A program made the translations under genes and the position numbers. This document shows positions 12,019 through 25,012 of a stretch of 64,000 bases of DNA, in pieces. Source of the DNA: Klebsormidium nitens (Eukaryota; Streptophyta; Klebsormidiophyceae; Klebsormidiales; Klebsormidiaceae); assembly GCA_000708835.1 (NCBI GenBank), contig DF237276.1:38195-102194 (forward strand), given 5' to 3'. The first letter of the stretch is position 1, and each line of letters begins with the position of its first letter. The notes under the pieces are model-generated. The model made no database searches, was not told the DNA's origin, and was given only the letters and a program-made list of their open reading frames with translations.

Positions 12019-15000
12019 ATGGTTAAGGGGATGGGCATCCGCGTGGATATTTCCTCTTCCAGGGGGGTGGAAACAGAGGGCAGCTGCTGGGCGAGCATCC
12101 CCCCGGAGCTGCTGAGAGACATTCTGAAGCGTGTCGAAGTGAGCGAAGAGAGCTGGCCTCAGAGGAAATCGGTGGTTGCGTGCGCGGGGGTGTGCAGTAC
12201 TTGGCGGGAGGTCACGAGAGACCTGGTCAGGGGCCCCGAGTCGACTGGGAAGTTGACCTTTCCGGTATCCCTCAAGCAGGTAAGGCTTCTTGTTCTGTCT
12301 TGAAACGGGGTGCACAGGTGTGCTCGCTTTCTGGATACCATGAAGGAATCTGGACCAAAAAATAATCGACTCAGTTCCTTATGAGCCTAACGAGGGGAGG
12401 TCTGTTGTCTTGGTACAACAAGTGAATCATGCGTTCTCATCGGCCAAGCAACAGGTTTCAGTCCATCAGCTTGTGCATTGTGTTCAACCTGCAAGCATGC
12501 AGGTTGTCAGAAAGTCTGGAAAGCTGAGTTCTTCCATTTTAGAGAACATTTTAGTCGCTGTGTCTGGTCATGCAGATGATTTTGCTCTGCGGCTCCTTGT
12601 GCTCATACTGGTCGACCTGGACTTCCCAGTACTTAGACCCCATTCTAGTCTTTAGGGTTTCTTTCCGCTACTCATCTTTGGATCCTAGGGCTTTAGGCTT
12701 GCATGTTGCGGCGCTTGCCCGCTTGATTTCTTTATATGTTGCATACTGTCTGAAAAGATATGACCCTGCTCTTGAATGCTCCTGTCTTGGAGATTCTGGC
12801 ATCTGTGCTACGTTGGTGTCACAACCAATTAGCACTTTTGTAAGCTCTTTCAACGCTTGTTGTATCACCAGCATTCTGTAAGTTGTCGAGCAGCCTGTGT
12901 GAGTTTGTTACACAAGGTATACCTCAAATCAGTCCCATCGGTGCTTAATCTTGTCATTTTGCAATGGATGGTGTCCTTTGGGCCGTGCCAATACTTTCAA
13001 AACCAGATGTTGTAAAGCTCGGTGTTGCCTCGGAGCTTTGAACCGTGATGTGGTGTAAACTTCTCAACTCCTTTTTGCAATCGAATTGTCTGAGGACTGA
13101 AGTAGCATGTATACGTAGCTGAAGAACACATTGGGAAAGGAAAACATGCACCTCACGTTTGTTTTCCGTGAAGAGACACTCTGGTTGGCAAATGTGGGAA
13201 CCCGACCCCGTCTTTTCTTGAGGACGCGTCTGTTCCCCGTGGGGGGGTAATATGATTGTGAAAGGGGCAGCTTTTTTGTGCAAGCAGGAGGTAGCCAATG
13301 TTGCAGAGATAATGTGGGATGGGTTGATCCTGCTCTTCGGGTTGACATCTTAACGTTGCTCTGTGTTTTGTTCAGCACTCTGGTCATGCTGGCCATCGAA
13401 TGTTATAATGCTGCACAGGAACTACCTTGCAAAACCCTATCCTGCTTGTGTGGGGAGGTGAATAACCTGGCTAGTTTCTACAAACTTGTCAGACGACTGG
13501 GCGAGAGCTTCTCGTCGCGTGTGGAGCTATTAGTAGTTTTTGGATGGTCTTCAAATCCCTGCTTCAATGTCCTGAGTTGCTTTTGTTAGTTCAAGTACCA
13601 CGCACAACCGTCGGCGCCTTGGTTTGTCCCACTCAGCGCGTAGGCTGGCAAGAGCGTTTCCTAATCACGCAGTTAGCGGGAGCAAACTGCTCCACAGATG
13701 TGTCACTTGCTGGCTCCGTAGAGGGACTTTTTTTTCGCAAGCCATCTGTTTTGCTGCCACATGTCTCTCCCCTTGCTTTGGGCCTGTTTTTGTGTTTTTG
13801 TGCATCTTGGCTTCGGCAACTTTGGCTTTGGCATTTAGAATGTGGAACTGGAAGGCAGCTTTGTCAATAGGCTTTTCATCGACTGCATTTTCGGTGTTCT
13901 CGCTGCTTTTCACTTGGGGAGGCAATGCTGTGCAATTTGGTTTTGAGATCTGGTTTCAGATATTTAGTGTCACACCCTAAATCTTGGTTGACCCTGAACT
14001 CAGGTGGACTGTTGAACCAATTCCCGCTTATAAATCCACTGTCGATAGCCGTCCTTTGGTCATTGAAGCATCTTCTTGTTGGATCTTGAGCCACCTTCAA
14101 ATCCACTCATGATGCTCCCATTTGATTTAACATGCTCCAAACTGTTTGTCACGTTGATTCCTTACTCAAACCCAATGCTAACCCACCCCTAACCTTTGTT
14201 GCAGCCTGGGTCTCGAGACGCAGCGATACAGTGCTTCATCCGAAGAGATCGGACGACGCACACATACTCGCTATACTTGGGCCTCCCTCCCTGTGAGTCG
14301 TCTTTTTGTGCCAAGTTGATCCCCTTGACAGCATCTGTTACCCGCATAGTTCTGCATCCCCCTTTACAAGCTTCATGGGGTTCGCTGTAGGCGAATCCGA
14401 TTCTGCGGACGTTTATTTTTCTGCAGCAGAGATCAAATGTGAAGTTGATGGGCAAAATGCTACCAGGGGCTGGTGCAAAGGGCATCGCATGGTTAGTTTG
14501 GGGCTTAACCATGGTTAGGCAAGATCACCAAGAATTGGAATCATGCGTGTACTCGTGACTCTACATGGTGTGGCTGAAACATCTTCCCCTGGGGTCTTGG
14601 GGTAATACGTTGATTGGTGTGGGAAAACACCTGATCTATCCACTTGCAAATGTCGGTAGTAACACAATAGAAAGGTTACCACTTTGGATGGCACTGAACT
14701 CCGGTGAAGTGCCTGTGCAACCGTAACTGTTTCTTTGTTGCAGCAAGATCCTCTTACCTAGCATGGCAACTGCATGTGTCTGCAGCAGGACACGATTTCT
14801 GGGGGCTTCGCAAAGCTGGTCCAACTCACGCAGGGTTTTGCAGTCCACATTGTTACCTTCTTCTCGACAACACCTCGACTTCTATTCTGGACCAGCACTC
14901 CGCTGTCTTCCTGACAATCCTGCTTTGGTTTGAGTAAGAAGCTCTGGGGGCATAAAGTGCACCCTTGTGACTCCGCGTGCGTTTCCAAGTATTCAGAATA

Positions 15001-18000
15001 AGGGAAAGTAAAGTACACCCACGGGGGGCGTAAAGTACACCATTTTGACACTGCGCGTTTTGCAGCGTCTGTGGAGGGGGGCAAGTTCCTGCTGGCAGCT
15101 CGCAAGTCGCGCCATGTGCAGAAGACGGACTACGTCATCTCACTCGATGACGAGGACTTCAACAAGGGGAGCATCAACTACATGGGCAAACTCAGGTGAG
15201 GGATAGCAAGCGAGGAACTCTCTGAAGCATTTAAGAGTTGGAAATCCCGTTTGCTCCTTTCAAGACGAACTTCTCCTTCCAAGACGAAAGTTCAATCAGT
15301 AAGCAAGCTCAGGCTGAGACTTGTGGCTTTTGGATGTACAGACATGGTTTTCTGCAAGGATACGCTGGACTTCTGTGCCATGCTTGTTAAGGGAAAATAT
15401 GATCGGTATTCTTCCGCAGGTGCTGCTGAAGTGCAGGGAGCGTTTAGATCGGTGATGTTTGGGGGCAAGAAGTGCATGTACCTTTTGAGGGCCGATGGAA
15501 ACCTTGACAGTGAGAGCGTGTTTGTGACAATCCTCCCCCATGGGGGGAGGAATCTTCAGCCGCATTTGGGTTTTTTGTGAGGATGTCAGACTCGCGCTGC
15601 GTTCGGTTTCCAAACCTTCCCCTCCTTGCCCCGCCCAGGTCCGATGTTCATGCACTATTCATGACATCCACAGCCGTTGCTGTCAAAACATTTTACAAGC
15701 TTGTCTAGCTCAGTTTTGCATTTGCAACCAAACTCTGATCCAAAGCGCAAACCCCGACCTAACCGTAAAACGCAGACGCAAAACGCAAGTTTCCTACCCC
15801 CCAGGTTCAACTTTATGGGCACCAAGTTTACCATCAGGTTTCCATGTCATTATGCTCGAAGAACCCAACAGGTTTTGAGAAGGCCCATATTCTAGACCCT
15901 AACCCCTCTCCGTTTCCCCCAGGTCCAATCTTCTGGGGGCCCATCCACTGCCGTTATGCCCTAACCATCCCGTTTTTCAGACCCTAAACCTTCTCTTTCT
16001 CCCCAGGTCCAACTTTTTTGGCACCAAGTTCAACATCTTTTAAGGCCTGACTGTGCTCTAAAATTCCGCAACCGCGGAGTAGAAGTCTGCCAAGTCCAAA
16101 CCGGAAACCCCGTCCTGACCGCGAACTGCAAACCTCGTTCATTCCAGGTCCAACTTTCTGGGCACCAAGTTTACCATCTTCGACAGCCAGCCCCCGGCCA
16201 ACTGCCCGTCCATCAAGGCCGTCGGGCGCACCTCCTCCGGCAGGGGGTCCAAACAGGTGTCGCCGAAGCCCCCCCCCGGGAGCTTCCCGGTGGCGTCCAT
16301 CTCGTATGAGCTAAACGTGCTCGGGACCAGGGGCCCCCGGCGCATGCAGGCGACGCTGCACTCGGTGCCGAGCTCCGCGCTTGAGCCGGGGGGTTTTGTG
16401 CCATACCCCTGTGAGTTCAATTTCCGTTTTGTTGATTTTTCTAACGCTCAGCTTCAGGCGGAACGAGTTCCTGACCTCGGTATGGGTGCCAAGTTCCGCG
16501 GGGTCCGCTAGGATTCTCGTACTGTACCAGAGTTCTTTTGGTCTATTGGTTCTTTCGGGACGGAAGCCCCAGGATAGTGACTTTTCGCCTCAGCGTCAAT
16601 GTCGAGGCCCCCGTTGGAGCCTGGAAGATCTTCGTACTTTCACTCTCACAAGCCGCGCCCCCCTGTCCTTCCCTTCTCTCCTTGGGTTCTCTGGGCGCCA
16701 AAGCACGAGGTTCAATCTGTTTGTCAAGTAGAGTCTCTTCCTCGGAGCCCGGAGGTCTTGCACCGTGAGGGTGTCTTCTTTTCACCCCATCACTCTCTCT
16801 CTCTCTTCTCCTTGCTTCGCTTTGCGCAGGAGAGTAGTGAGTTATCATTGTCTGCCGTACTATTGTTGAGCTCGTACTGCATCTGAGGGTTCAAGTCCAG
16901 GCGCCTATGCACCCCGCTCACTCGGGCTTTGTTCAGTGGAGATACATGGGTGCTCGTCTTGAGGAGGCTTCCGAGCTGGTGATGACCGTTAATACCCCTC
17001 ACTTTCATGAGATTGATATCTCACGTTTGGTCTTGGTCATCCGTATTCTACCGAATCTCTCGCTCTTCTGCAGTAGAGGTGGACATGCCCTCTTGCTTTT
17101 CGGGGACGTCCGAGCCGGTAGTGGCCGTTAACATCTCTCACTTCAAGAAGGGTAGAGATCCAATGTTTACTAATGTTTACCAATGTGGTTAACACGCTTA
17201 TTCACACCGTGCATCTTGCTCTCTTGCAGTGGAAGTGGACATGCCCTCTCTGTTTGAGGAGACGTCCGAACCAGTGGTGGCCGTTAACACCCCCACTCTC
17301 AATCAGGCGCATTCCCTCCCCTCCCCCCGCCCCTCTTACACCCCCCTGAACCGGTCCATGAAGCACCTCAGTGTGAATACGCCCCCGCCGCCGTCGCCCA
17401 CCGGGATGCTGCCACCTGGCGCGACGGACGTCCCAGATTCGCCTTCGGACAAGGCGCCCCTCGTGTTGCGGAACAAGTGCCCGCGCTGGCACGAACAGCT
17501 GCAGTGCTGGTGCCTCAACTTCAGGGGGCGGGTTACCGTCGCTTCGGTCAAGAATTTCCAGTTAGTGGCGGCAGGGGAGACGGCGGGCGCGGGGCAGGCT
17601 GGCGCGGAGGTGGACAAGGTGGGTTGAGTGAAGTTGGGTTTGTGAAACTCTGGTTAAGGAGTCCAGATCTACGTTTGTATTCTTTGTCAGCATTCCTGAG
17701 CGTGCTTCGGATCCGTTGGCATTCCTGAGCGTGGTTCGAATCTGCAGATGCCAGTAGTGATAATGCAACGGGTCATTTGAAGCACTCCATCTTAACTTAG
17801 GTTGCACATCCCATATTCGGCAATCGTTTTTCAAAGAAGCAGGCGCTTATGTTTTCCAGCAAGGGTTGTAGTGAAAGTTGCAGACAAACCCTCCTTTTTG
17901 CTGCTACACTCACCGTTTTTGCAGTTCAGTCCTCGCTCAACATGCTGATCAATTCTAAGACCGTCTGACTACTGCGCCTGTGCATTCAAACTGTGATTCG

Positions 18001-18167
18001 TTCGGACATCTGATTCCTCCCCTTCTTTGTTTCTGCAGCAAGTTCTTCTCCAATTCGGAAAGGTGGGTAACGACATGTTCACTATGGACTACCGCTACCC
18101 ACTTTCGGCGTTCCAGGCGTTTGCAATCTGCCTCAGCAGTTTTGACACCAAGCTGGCATGCGAGTGA
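12019..18167 (+). CDS. TLP: Tubby-like F-box protein
   Basis: Plant-type TLP, expected to tether to PI(4,5)P2 membranes through its Tubby barrel and to SCF ubiquitin ligase through the F-box. Exons: 12019-12279, 14205-14292, 15066-15195, 16148-16410, 17230-17618, 18039-18167; 419 residues, the usual family size, and all phases fit. Residues about 27-75 form the F-box ([30 protein letters not shown]). The Tubby domain starts at about residue 88 with [14 protein letters not shown] and [12 protein letters not shown], then [44 protein letters not shown] and [31 protein letters not shown]. It ends with the conserved [15 protein letters not shown]. The start is the ATG at 12019; the frame stays open to another ATG at 11860, so a longer N-terminus is possible. 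Intron 1 is about 1.9 kb. Introns 3 and 4 hold decayed copies of the exon that follows each. Confidence 0.95.
14946..15065 (+). repeat. short intronic repeat before TLP exon 3
   Basis: The word TAAAGTGCACC/TAAAGTACACC occurs at 14953, 15009 and 15031, each near GGGGG and a TTGTGAC/TTTTGAC stretch. The last copy runs into the acceptor of the exon at 15066. The repeat is intronic only. Confidence 0.5.
15636..16185 (+). repeat. duplicated exon 5' ends (array 3, TLP exon 4)
   Basis: The acceptor and start of TLP exon 4 (CAGGTCCAACTTTCTGGGCA at 16145) have upstream relatives at 16004 (CAGGTCCAACTTTTTTGGCA), 15920 (CAGGTCCAATCTTCTGGGGG), 15802 (CAGGTTCAACTTTATGGGCA) and weakly at 15636. Spacings are 141, 84, 118 and 166 bp. 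The 16004 and 15802 copies also keep the following CCAAGTT-ACCATC or AACATC words. Each copy keeps a usable-looking pyrimidine tract and AG. Copies other than 16145 break down within 20-40 bases, so they are pseudo-exon starts. Confidence 0.9.
16958..17300 (+). repeat. duplicated exon 5' ends (array 4, TLP exon 5)
   Basis: The exon 5 segment GACGTCCGAACCAGTGGTGG plus CCGTTAACACC (around 17257) has upstream copies near 17106 (GACGTCCGAGCCGGTAGTGG) and 16967 (GGCTTCCGAGCTGGTGATGA), each followed by CCGTTAA. Spacings are about 151 and 139 bp. The middle copy also has its own GCAG acceptor and GTGGACATGCCCTC start. Only the last copy continues as full Tubby coding sequence. Confidence 0.9.
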
Positions 18168-20408
18168 GGGCTGCTGGTGTACAAGCATAAGCCTCGAGTA
18201 CAAAAGTGTCAATCCTGTACATTTCGGAAGTCTAAACATAGTCGAGGGCAGCTCTTCTTGCATCGCCTGGGCTTGGCGGGGCTTGAAAGGGCAGCCCGAA
18301 CGGGCATACTTTTGGTCGAAGTGCGAAAAAGGCCGTAGAATAGAAAGTTTCAAGGCTCCGCCGTTTAGTCGAGAGTTGGCCTAGTCACTGTAGTCATGGG
18401 CTTTGGCGTTTTGGGTACAGTCGGTGGTTGTGGATACGACGAACTCGGTATCCCAAAACAGTCACGTCGATGTCAGTGTGTCTCGTCAGTCAGACCGGCT
18501 ATTATAGGCGAGCAGCATTAGTAAATGTCCATTGACATAGTTACTGCATACTGAGCTGGCCCTGCAGCCCATGCTTGGCCTCAAAGTTTACACTTGTTCA
18601 GACAGCGTTTGCCGTTCCCTGGCTCACTGTGTAACAATCTTTCGTGTTCAACTTCAGTGGGTGGCATGCGCTAGCTAGCTAGCTCAAAACAACGCCAGCT
18701 AAGTTTCAGTGGAGACTGTATCGAGCTTGCATGTTGCATGCAGTGGGCGGCCCGCACTGCAGTTAATCATGCAAGATCAGGTAACTGGCATGGTGCGTTA
18801 AGTAATTTCGATTTTGAAGTTCACTTGGATGCGGATCAGTCGCCCTATTAACTTAGGGGTAGCTTAACGTACTAGCTAAATTCTCCGAAGTTTGTGCCGG
18901 CTTCTTTTCCGCTTCACCCGGATGCAATGTCAGGCCGCGCCGGTGCTGCCAGTCTTGCGTATTGAACCACATCATATATCTAATTAGTTTGTTATCAAAG
19001 TGACGGTCCCGGTCCGATTGAGCGGAGTTTAACTAGCTAGCAATATGTTCGGGCGGCCAGTACGCTGAATTTCAGGATCAGCTGGCACGTCCAATCGCCG
19101 CGCCGCGCTCAAAATGTCATTTAATTATGGAATGTGATATATGTGTTTCAGTGTATATCCAACCGTCGGCATGGATGGCGGCGCCGGGATTATCGAATCG
19201 ATCGTACTCCTGCTCGATCGTGCAAATAGCTGCGTTTTGTAGTATAAAACTTTCAATACGTTTTCAGATATACGATCAATATCGTATCACTCAAAGATTC
19301 GTGTACCATCATTAGAAGCATCTCAGTGGCCTATACATAAATTAATTTGGCTACAGCGCGTTAGTATTTGAAAAGAGACCATTGCTCCGCAGATCGAGGG
19401 GCCAAAGCGGCGGCCGCCATGTATGACCGTATTGTCGAACTCCATGTATCCGACAATGATGGAGGGATCATGGCAAGGGCTTTTCATCGACTCACATGCT
19501 ATGATTTTTTAAATCGTGGTGCAGCTCATGAATATGGGCGCGGGCCCATGTCATGGCATCGGGCCCACTAGCAGGCTGGCGGCGCTTCAGAAGTAGTCGG
19601 GCCGTCTCAGTGCAGCAATCTGATCCCCCGCCCAGGCTGTCCTGGACTCCGAAAGGCGCCACCGCAAAACTTTATCTAGGCTCTCAATCCCATGCAATTG
19701 CTGCCGCCGGGCCAGTACGTAACCGTCCACATCATGAAGCCACAGCTTTCATGGCACTGGCTTTCTATGAAACCGGCCAGGATGATGCCGTCATATCAGG
19801 CCGGTTCAGATAACGCCACAGATCTTTGAAAAGGGTCAAGCTAACGGTCATGCAAGTCCTGCCCAAATCTAATGATTGGTTGCGTGCAATCTCACTTCAT
19901 GCTCTTGAGCGGATTTGGTACAGGGGTTTCTGCCATGATATGCGGCATGTACACGATTGGATGGTCCCAGTGCGAAAGTACGTGGCACATGCACAGATTG
20001 GTTATGCACAAAGCCGCGCCCGATTCAGGCGGGTACTAAGTGCCATACATGAGGGCGTTAAAAAAGCACATAATTTGCCTGCCAGACATGCTCGTTGCTT
20101 CAGTATATAAGATCTCAGCTCCAACTCAAAACGAACTCAAGCCTGTCTGTGAGATAAGCTCCTCGTTTAATCTCAACAATTAGTACTCTTTAGAGAGGCG
20201 TTGAGAAGGACCATACTCGGAAACGGTCCAGGGCGGCCAAGTAATGTTTCAACGACTTGAAAGCTAAGACTATAGTCATCTTTTACATTGGGAAAGCTTA
20301 TTGAGATGGTATACTGTTTTCAGACTTTTCCATCTCGTGCCGGTAACATACGCGGTTCACAAACGGTACCAACCGAAATTGTTCGACCGGTATCTTTGAT
20401 ATATGACA
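18168..20408. other. intergenic between convergent TLP and coiled-coil genes
   Basis: About 2.2 kb without a supported gene. It is more AT-rich than its flanks, with runs such as repeated GCTAG near 18671 and a small inverted pair ACCGGCC/GGCCGGT around 19771-19804. The short open frames here resemble nothing known. Confidence 0.5.
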
Positions 20409-23400
20409 TCACCGCATGTGCTGGCGGTCCCAGTGGCTCGCCGACAAGGGCCTCGCCCGGTCTTCTTCGATCTCCTGCTGCTTCCGCTGCCGCGCCATCT
20501 CATTCCGCAAGGCGACCAACTGCAACGGAACAAAACAATCTTGTTGGATAGCTAGGAAGTTGGAACAATCTTGTTGTCAACGGATCAAATCGTCCGTTCC
20601 GCGAAAGCTAATTGGATATGTGGAGTGAGTTGCTCAAGGATTGGGTTTCACGCGAGAGTAAGCCGACTCAGAGCTCTTCGCCAAGCTCGTGTTCTCCTGT
20701 CCCGCTCTGCCTTCTGCTTTTAATCCCTTGCAATCCAACCTATATACTAAACCGAATCGTCTTGGTTTCAAACGGTCGGAGGGAATCTATTTGTTTTCAA
20801 GATGGGAAACTACATTCTGAATTACAAACTTCGCAAGGGAATGCTCGACCTTTGGAAGGGACTGCTCGGCTTCTGATCATGACCCCACCAACGGAAGCTT
20901 CGTTTCTGAACCACAATGGATGAGGTCGCCTCGCAAAGTCAACGAAGTGAAGTGCTTGGTTACAGGATTTGCGCAAACGGAGAAGCCTAGACTCCTTTTT
21001 CGACGAAGAAGCCTTGACTCCTTCTTCGACCCCGTTTGATCTGACAAATCGACCCCGGTTTGATCTGACAAAACGAACGCTATCGCGACAACTTATCTGC
21101 ACTGATAATCACCAACGCCTTTTCCCTATCTTCTTCTTCTCAGTCCTCCTCTAGCGGGATCATTGCGCGAGAAGAATTGAAACAAGATGCATACAACACT
21201 TCGTCCGCACCTTCTTGTTTTCCTCCATGACCTGTTTGAGGTAGTCCCGCTTCTCGCGCGCTTGCCGCTCCTCCTCGCGCGTCGCGACCTCGTCAGAGAA
21301 CTTGGCGCCGCGCGCCTCCTCGAAAACCGCCATCTCGCGCTCTGCTTCCGCCAATTTCATCTCCTCCTTGAGACGCAGCTGAGCTTCCATCACGCTACGT
21401 ACTTCGGATCTGCAGTCACATATGTGACGCTTAGATATACAAATAATGCGTTGGAAAAAGGGGACATTTTACGTTTGTAGAATGATGCTTGGTGGGTTCT
21501 GCTCCTCCTTGAGACGCAGCTGGGCTTCCATCACGCTACGTACCTTGGATCTGCAGAGTCACATATACGACGTTTAGGGATACACTTGTTCATTTGGAAG
21601 AAGCGGAAACTGTTTGTTCGTAGAATGTTGCTTGGGGGGTTCTGCGCCTCCTTGAACACGCAGCTGAATTTCCATCACGCCGCGCACTTCGGACCTGCGA
21701 AAAGACAAACATCAGTTCATATTTCACAGTGTTCGCTTCGCGAAAAGCGTAGAAACGGATAAAATCATAACATTGGTCGCTTCCGCTTCTCGTTGAAACG
21801 GAGCTGAGCTTCCATCACGCTGCGAATCTGCGCAGAAACAGATAAGTCTGTACAAGGGTCAGATATTGCCGCAAAGAAGCGCAACCCTTTCGATTGTAGC
21901 ATGAGAGTGGGTGGGTAAGGTCCGCTCCTCCTTGAGGCGCAGCTGTGCTTCACGCTGCGCACCTTGCACCCGGAAAAAGGAAGGGGGGAAAAGATGTAAC
22001 TATGTAAGCATATCAAGAAAGTTGCTTCAAGAGAAGCAAGGAACCAAGGAGTGTCGAGAATAACAGGATACTATACGTGTAAAATCCGGTCCTCCTTGAC
22101 ATCCGGCTGGGCTTCTATCACGCTGCGCCACTCGGACCGGGCTCGGACCATACTCGGATCCTGGGAATCCTGCTTTGCGGAACCACGTGGGCGGTTTCCG
22201 TTTGGCTTGAAGCCCCCTTGCTTGCGGCTGATAGCAGAGGACAGGAAACTTTTGAGCTGTGGCAGTTACTCTCGACTTCGACGCACGATTCACGTAGAGA
22301 GTACGTTTGCTGCGTCGTGAGAAGCCCGCTCCTATTCAGACCTAAGTTTTCAAAGCTCGGGTAATTCACCAGCAAACAAGAGCATGTCTCTCGGACTCCA
22401 CTTTTCGGACCCATCACAAGCGACTCGACGTCCAGTTTCCTTCGAAAGCAAAGTTAGGACCTGTGAATTTAGCAAAAGGTTGCTGAATGGAAAGAAACGC
22501 TGCCAACCCGTAGCCCCGTATCCCCGTCAACAACAGCTAGATAAGATCTCGTATTGAAATGCGGCTTTGTCTTCCGCAACCACCTGCGTCACTAATCTCA
22601 CAACAGTTGCAGAGAGGACTCACTGTTTCAAGAATTTGTCGTCCTTTTCGGGCGCGATGGACTTGCGCAGCTCGCTCTCGACGATCCGGTACTTCTCGCT
22701 CTTGGCCTTCAGCGCTGCCACGTGGGCATCGTGCTCCTTGTCGATGTTCTGCACGACATCCAGATTCCATCCTTTTTGGACACAGGATTAATACCAAGGA
22801 GACACAGATTTGTCAAGCAGACGGGATTTTGTATTTTCCAAAAATCAAAACAGCTCCTCTTCTGATGCAGAAACTTTTGGTCCGTCCAGAATATGCCTCA
22901 GTTGTGCGTTGATCAAGAGTCCTTCCCCCATGCAGGCTGCGTAACATCAAAAAGGTCATCCGTGCTTCTTGTGACTAGAAGGAGCTGGTAAGTAATCACA
23001 GGTGGCTGTACCTCTGCGTTCTTGTCAGCACCTACGGTTGACTTTAAAAGCTGGTCAATACCAGGCTCGTCTACTCTCAATGGAACGGGCTTTAGCTCTC
23101 TATAAAAACTCTATGGCTCAGGGATGTCTCGGAAAAACTTGAGAAACATCGTCATCAGCTGATGCTTTCAAAGTGATGTTGGGGCTGAGCTCTTGTGGGC
23201 TCGTATGAGCTGTTTTCAGCACAAGTGCAAGGGTTTGCACATGCAGAACAAAATGCTGTAAATAAGCCATCCTTTCCACTCAAAGCTGTTCCGAATCGAG
23301 CTCATAAGAACCTTTTATTCTCCTGTTCTCTTCAATATAGCGGGAGGCCATAAAAGTGGGGCGATAGGAAGAGGTAAGGCTTAGCCTCTGTTGAAGAAAG

Positions 23401-23615
23401 CCCTCTCAAAAGTACTTGGCAGTGATTGGACACACATTGAGGCGTAAAGAGGCCACTCTGTGTATCACCAAGCATTTTAAAAAAAGAGAGCATAAGTAGT
23501 CGCTGTTCTGGAACAGGCAGCAATGATGACGTCAGTGCGATCTCACCTGCTGGTTAGTCTGCGATTGGGGCCGCTTTGGCCGCAGCAAAATGCTCTGCCG
23601 CGCGCTGCTCGTCAT
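20409..23615 (-). CDS. small coiled-coil protein, possibly ciliary
   Basis: Four exons on the minus strand, 23547-23615, 22624-22748, 21211-21409 and 20409-20519, join in phase to 167 residues. They start MTSSARQSILLRPKRPQSQT and end SASHWDRQHMR then stop. Residues about 24-150 are strongly charged and helical (KAKSEKYRIVESELRKSI, EAQLRLKEEMKLAEAERE, REEERQAREKRDYLKQ), a coiled coil with no other domain. All donors and acceptors are GT-AG: exon 1 ends QTNQQ, exon 3 ends EENKK. I do not recognise the family. The composition resembles small axonemal or basal-body proteins, but that is only a resemblance. The intron between exons 2 and 3 is filled by copies of the exon 3 start. The gene diverges from the LRR/DUF4476 gene across 1.4 kb. 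Confidence 0.7.
21362..22140 (-). repeat. duplicated exon 5' ends (array 5, coiled-coil exon 3)
   Basis: On the plus strand the word CTTCCATCACGCT, inside the exon 3 start, occurs at 21384 (working exon) and in diverged form at about 21525, 21668, 21809, 21948 and 22112. Spacings are 141, 143, 141, 139 and 164 bp. Each copy carries the preceding CCTCCTTGAGACGCAGCTG-like words and, on the other side, the acceptor region; units 2, 3 and 5 also share a GGTGGGT/GGGGGGT-type word. This is the most regular array of the window. Copies 2-6 lie in the upstream intron of this minus-strand gene. Confidence 0.95.
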
Positions 23616-25012
23616 GTTGAAATCCTTTTACTTTTGCCTTCAGCGAGTAGATAGTCTTGGTGACGTGGCACCAAAACCTTCTCTGGCAAGAAAGATGTTC
23701 AGCGGGATTGTTCAGCGGGCATGCAGAGTTCTGCGCACGGTCAGCTTTGGCATAGAGATCAAACAGTCACTAGGCTTTTGATAGCCCCAGCAACAAGAAT
23801 AATTGCTCAACGTGGGTTAAAACCCTGCTCCAAAAGTAAAGTGAGCCCTTGAACCCAGCCTTCTTCCTGGCTAGTCAAGAAGGCTGAAGCAGGAAGCTTT
23901 GGCCTACAAACAATCACTCAAATGCGTTGGGCATCGAGGCTGAGAATCTTCCCTTGCTTTGAAAGAGGAGCACTGATGCAAACGTGAATGCTCTCTCATT
24001 TCAAAGCCGGATGGCATTAATTACAATTCTTTTATCATGCGTATTGCTGGCACCGGTCGCAGCGTGCAACGAGTGCTTGTACATACATCAGCAGATGTCA
24101 ACAATCGCTTCTAGTACCTACTACCTGCTAGTACTATTAGGTACCCAATGGACTCAAGAATGTGCATGTGCAGAGCGTTTGACCGTGCGCTTGGCGCTGC
24201 ACGGTATTCGCGTACGGCGTTCGCACGAAGTTGATACTTATGGTTCAACTTCATCGACGGTGCCCGTACTTCCATACAAGTATCGGACGGCCAGATCTCG
24301 CACACATATATGCGCGCGCCGAGCGGACGGGTCCGAGACCCTAGAACAGGAGCGCACATGCAATTAGGTAGGTATGTATTTTGGAGCACTATTATATCAT
24401 TGGAGTACTATTATATCATACCGTACGTCGAGACAGCTTTCGCAAAGAACTCTTTTGCTAGATTGCATGCGGCGTTCAAGCTCCAGTGCCAGACTTTATG
24501 CGCCAGCGCACTCATAAGCAGTCGCTCTCAGCTCACAGATTGCTCGTATCGAGCTCAGATGGTTTATGGAAGAGCATGACCCGAACTCAGGCTATGTTTC
24601 TTGGTAGCTAGTATCAATTGTCCAACGAGGTCGGCATTAGAGACGCTGTAGAAGGGGGGACTTTTTGAGAAGGCTAGCATGCAGAAGGAGGAACAAGATA
24701 ACAAACTTATCTACCATTTTACCGTGTACATGTGTATGAAGAACAAGTTCGTCCACTAAGCTGCAAACCTGGTTTCCATCAAATCAGAAGCAATGCTGAC
24801 ACAATAGCACCAGGCAACGCTGCAAGCAGACCCTGTAAATTCCACAGCGGTTGAGTTACAGCTCCCCATATCCGCAGCTTGATCCTTTGATCCTTTGATT
24901 CCTTTGATCCACTAATTCAATGCAGTGAGGCTGCTCAGTCTGCATTTCAATGCTTGCATTTCTTTAGCTAGGTAGCCCATCTCAGTTTTGAGCTCGAATA
25001 AGGACCGCCAAA
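23616..25012. other. divergent intergenic region (shared promoter?)
   Basis: It separates the start codons of the minus coiled-coil gene and the plus LRR/DUF4476 gene. It holds two tandem copies of GGAG(C/T)ACTATTATATCAT near 24384-24419 and a TTGATCCTTTGATCC simple repeat near 24881-24910. An open frame from 23984 has a hydrophobic start but no recognisable match and is not called. Confidence 0.5.

Noticed and set aside
23984-24367. Open frame with hydrophobic start (MALITILLSCVLL-like)
   Set aside because: No family match, no splice context, lies in the divergent intergenic region; similar-length open frames occur by chance here.
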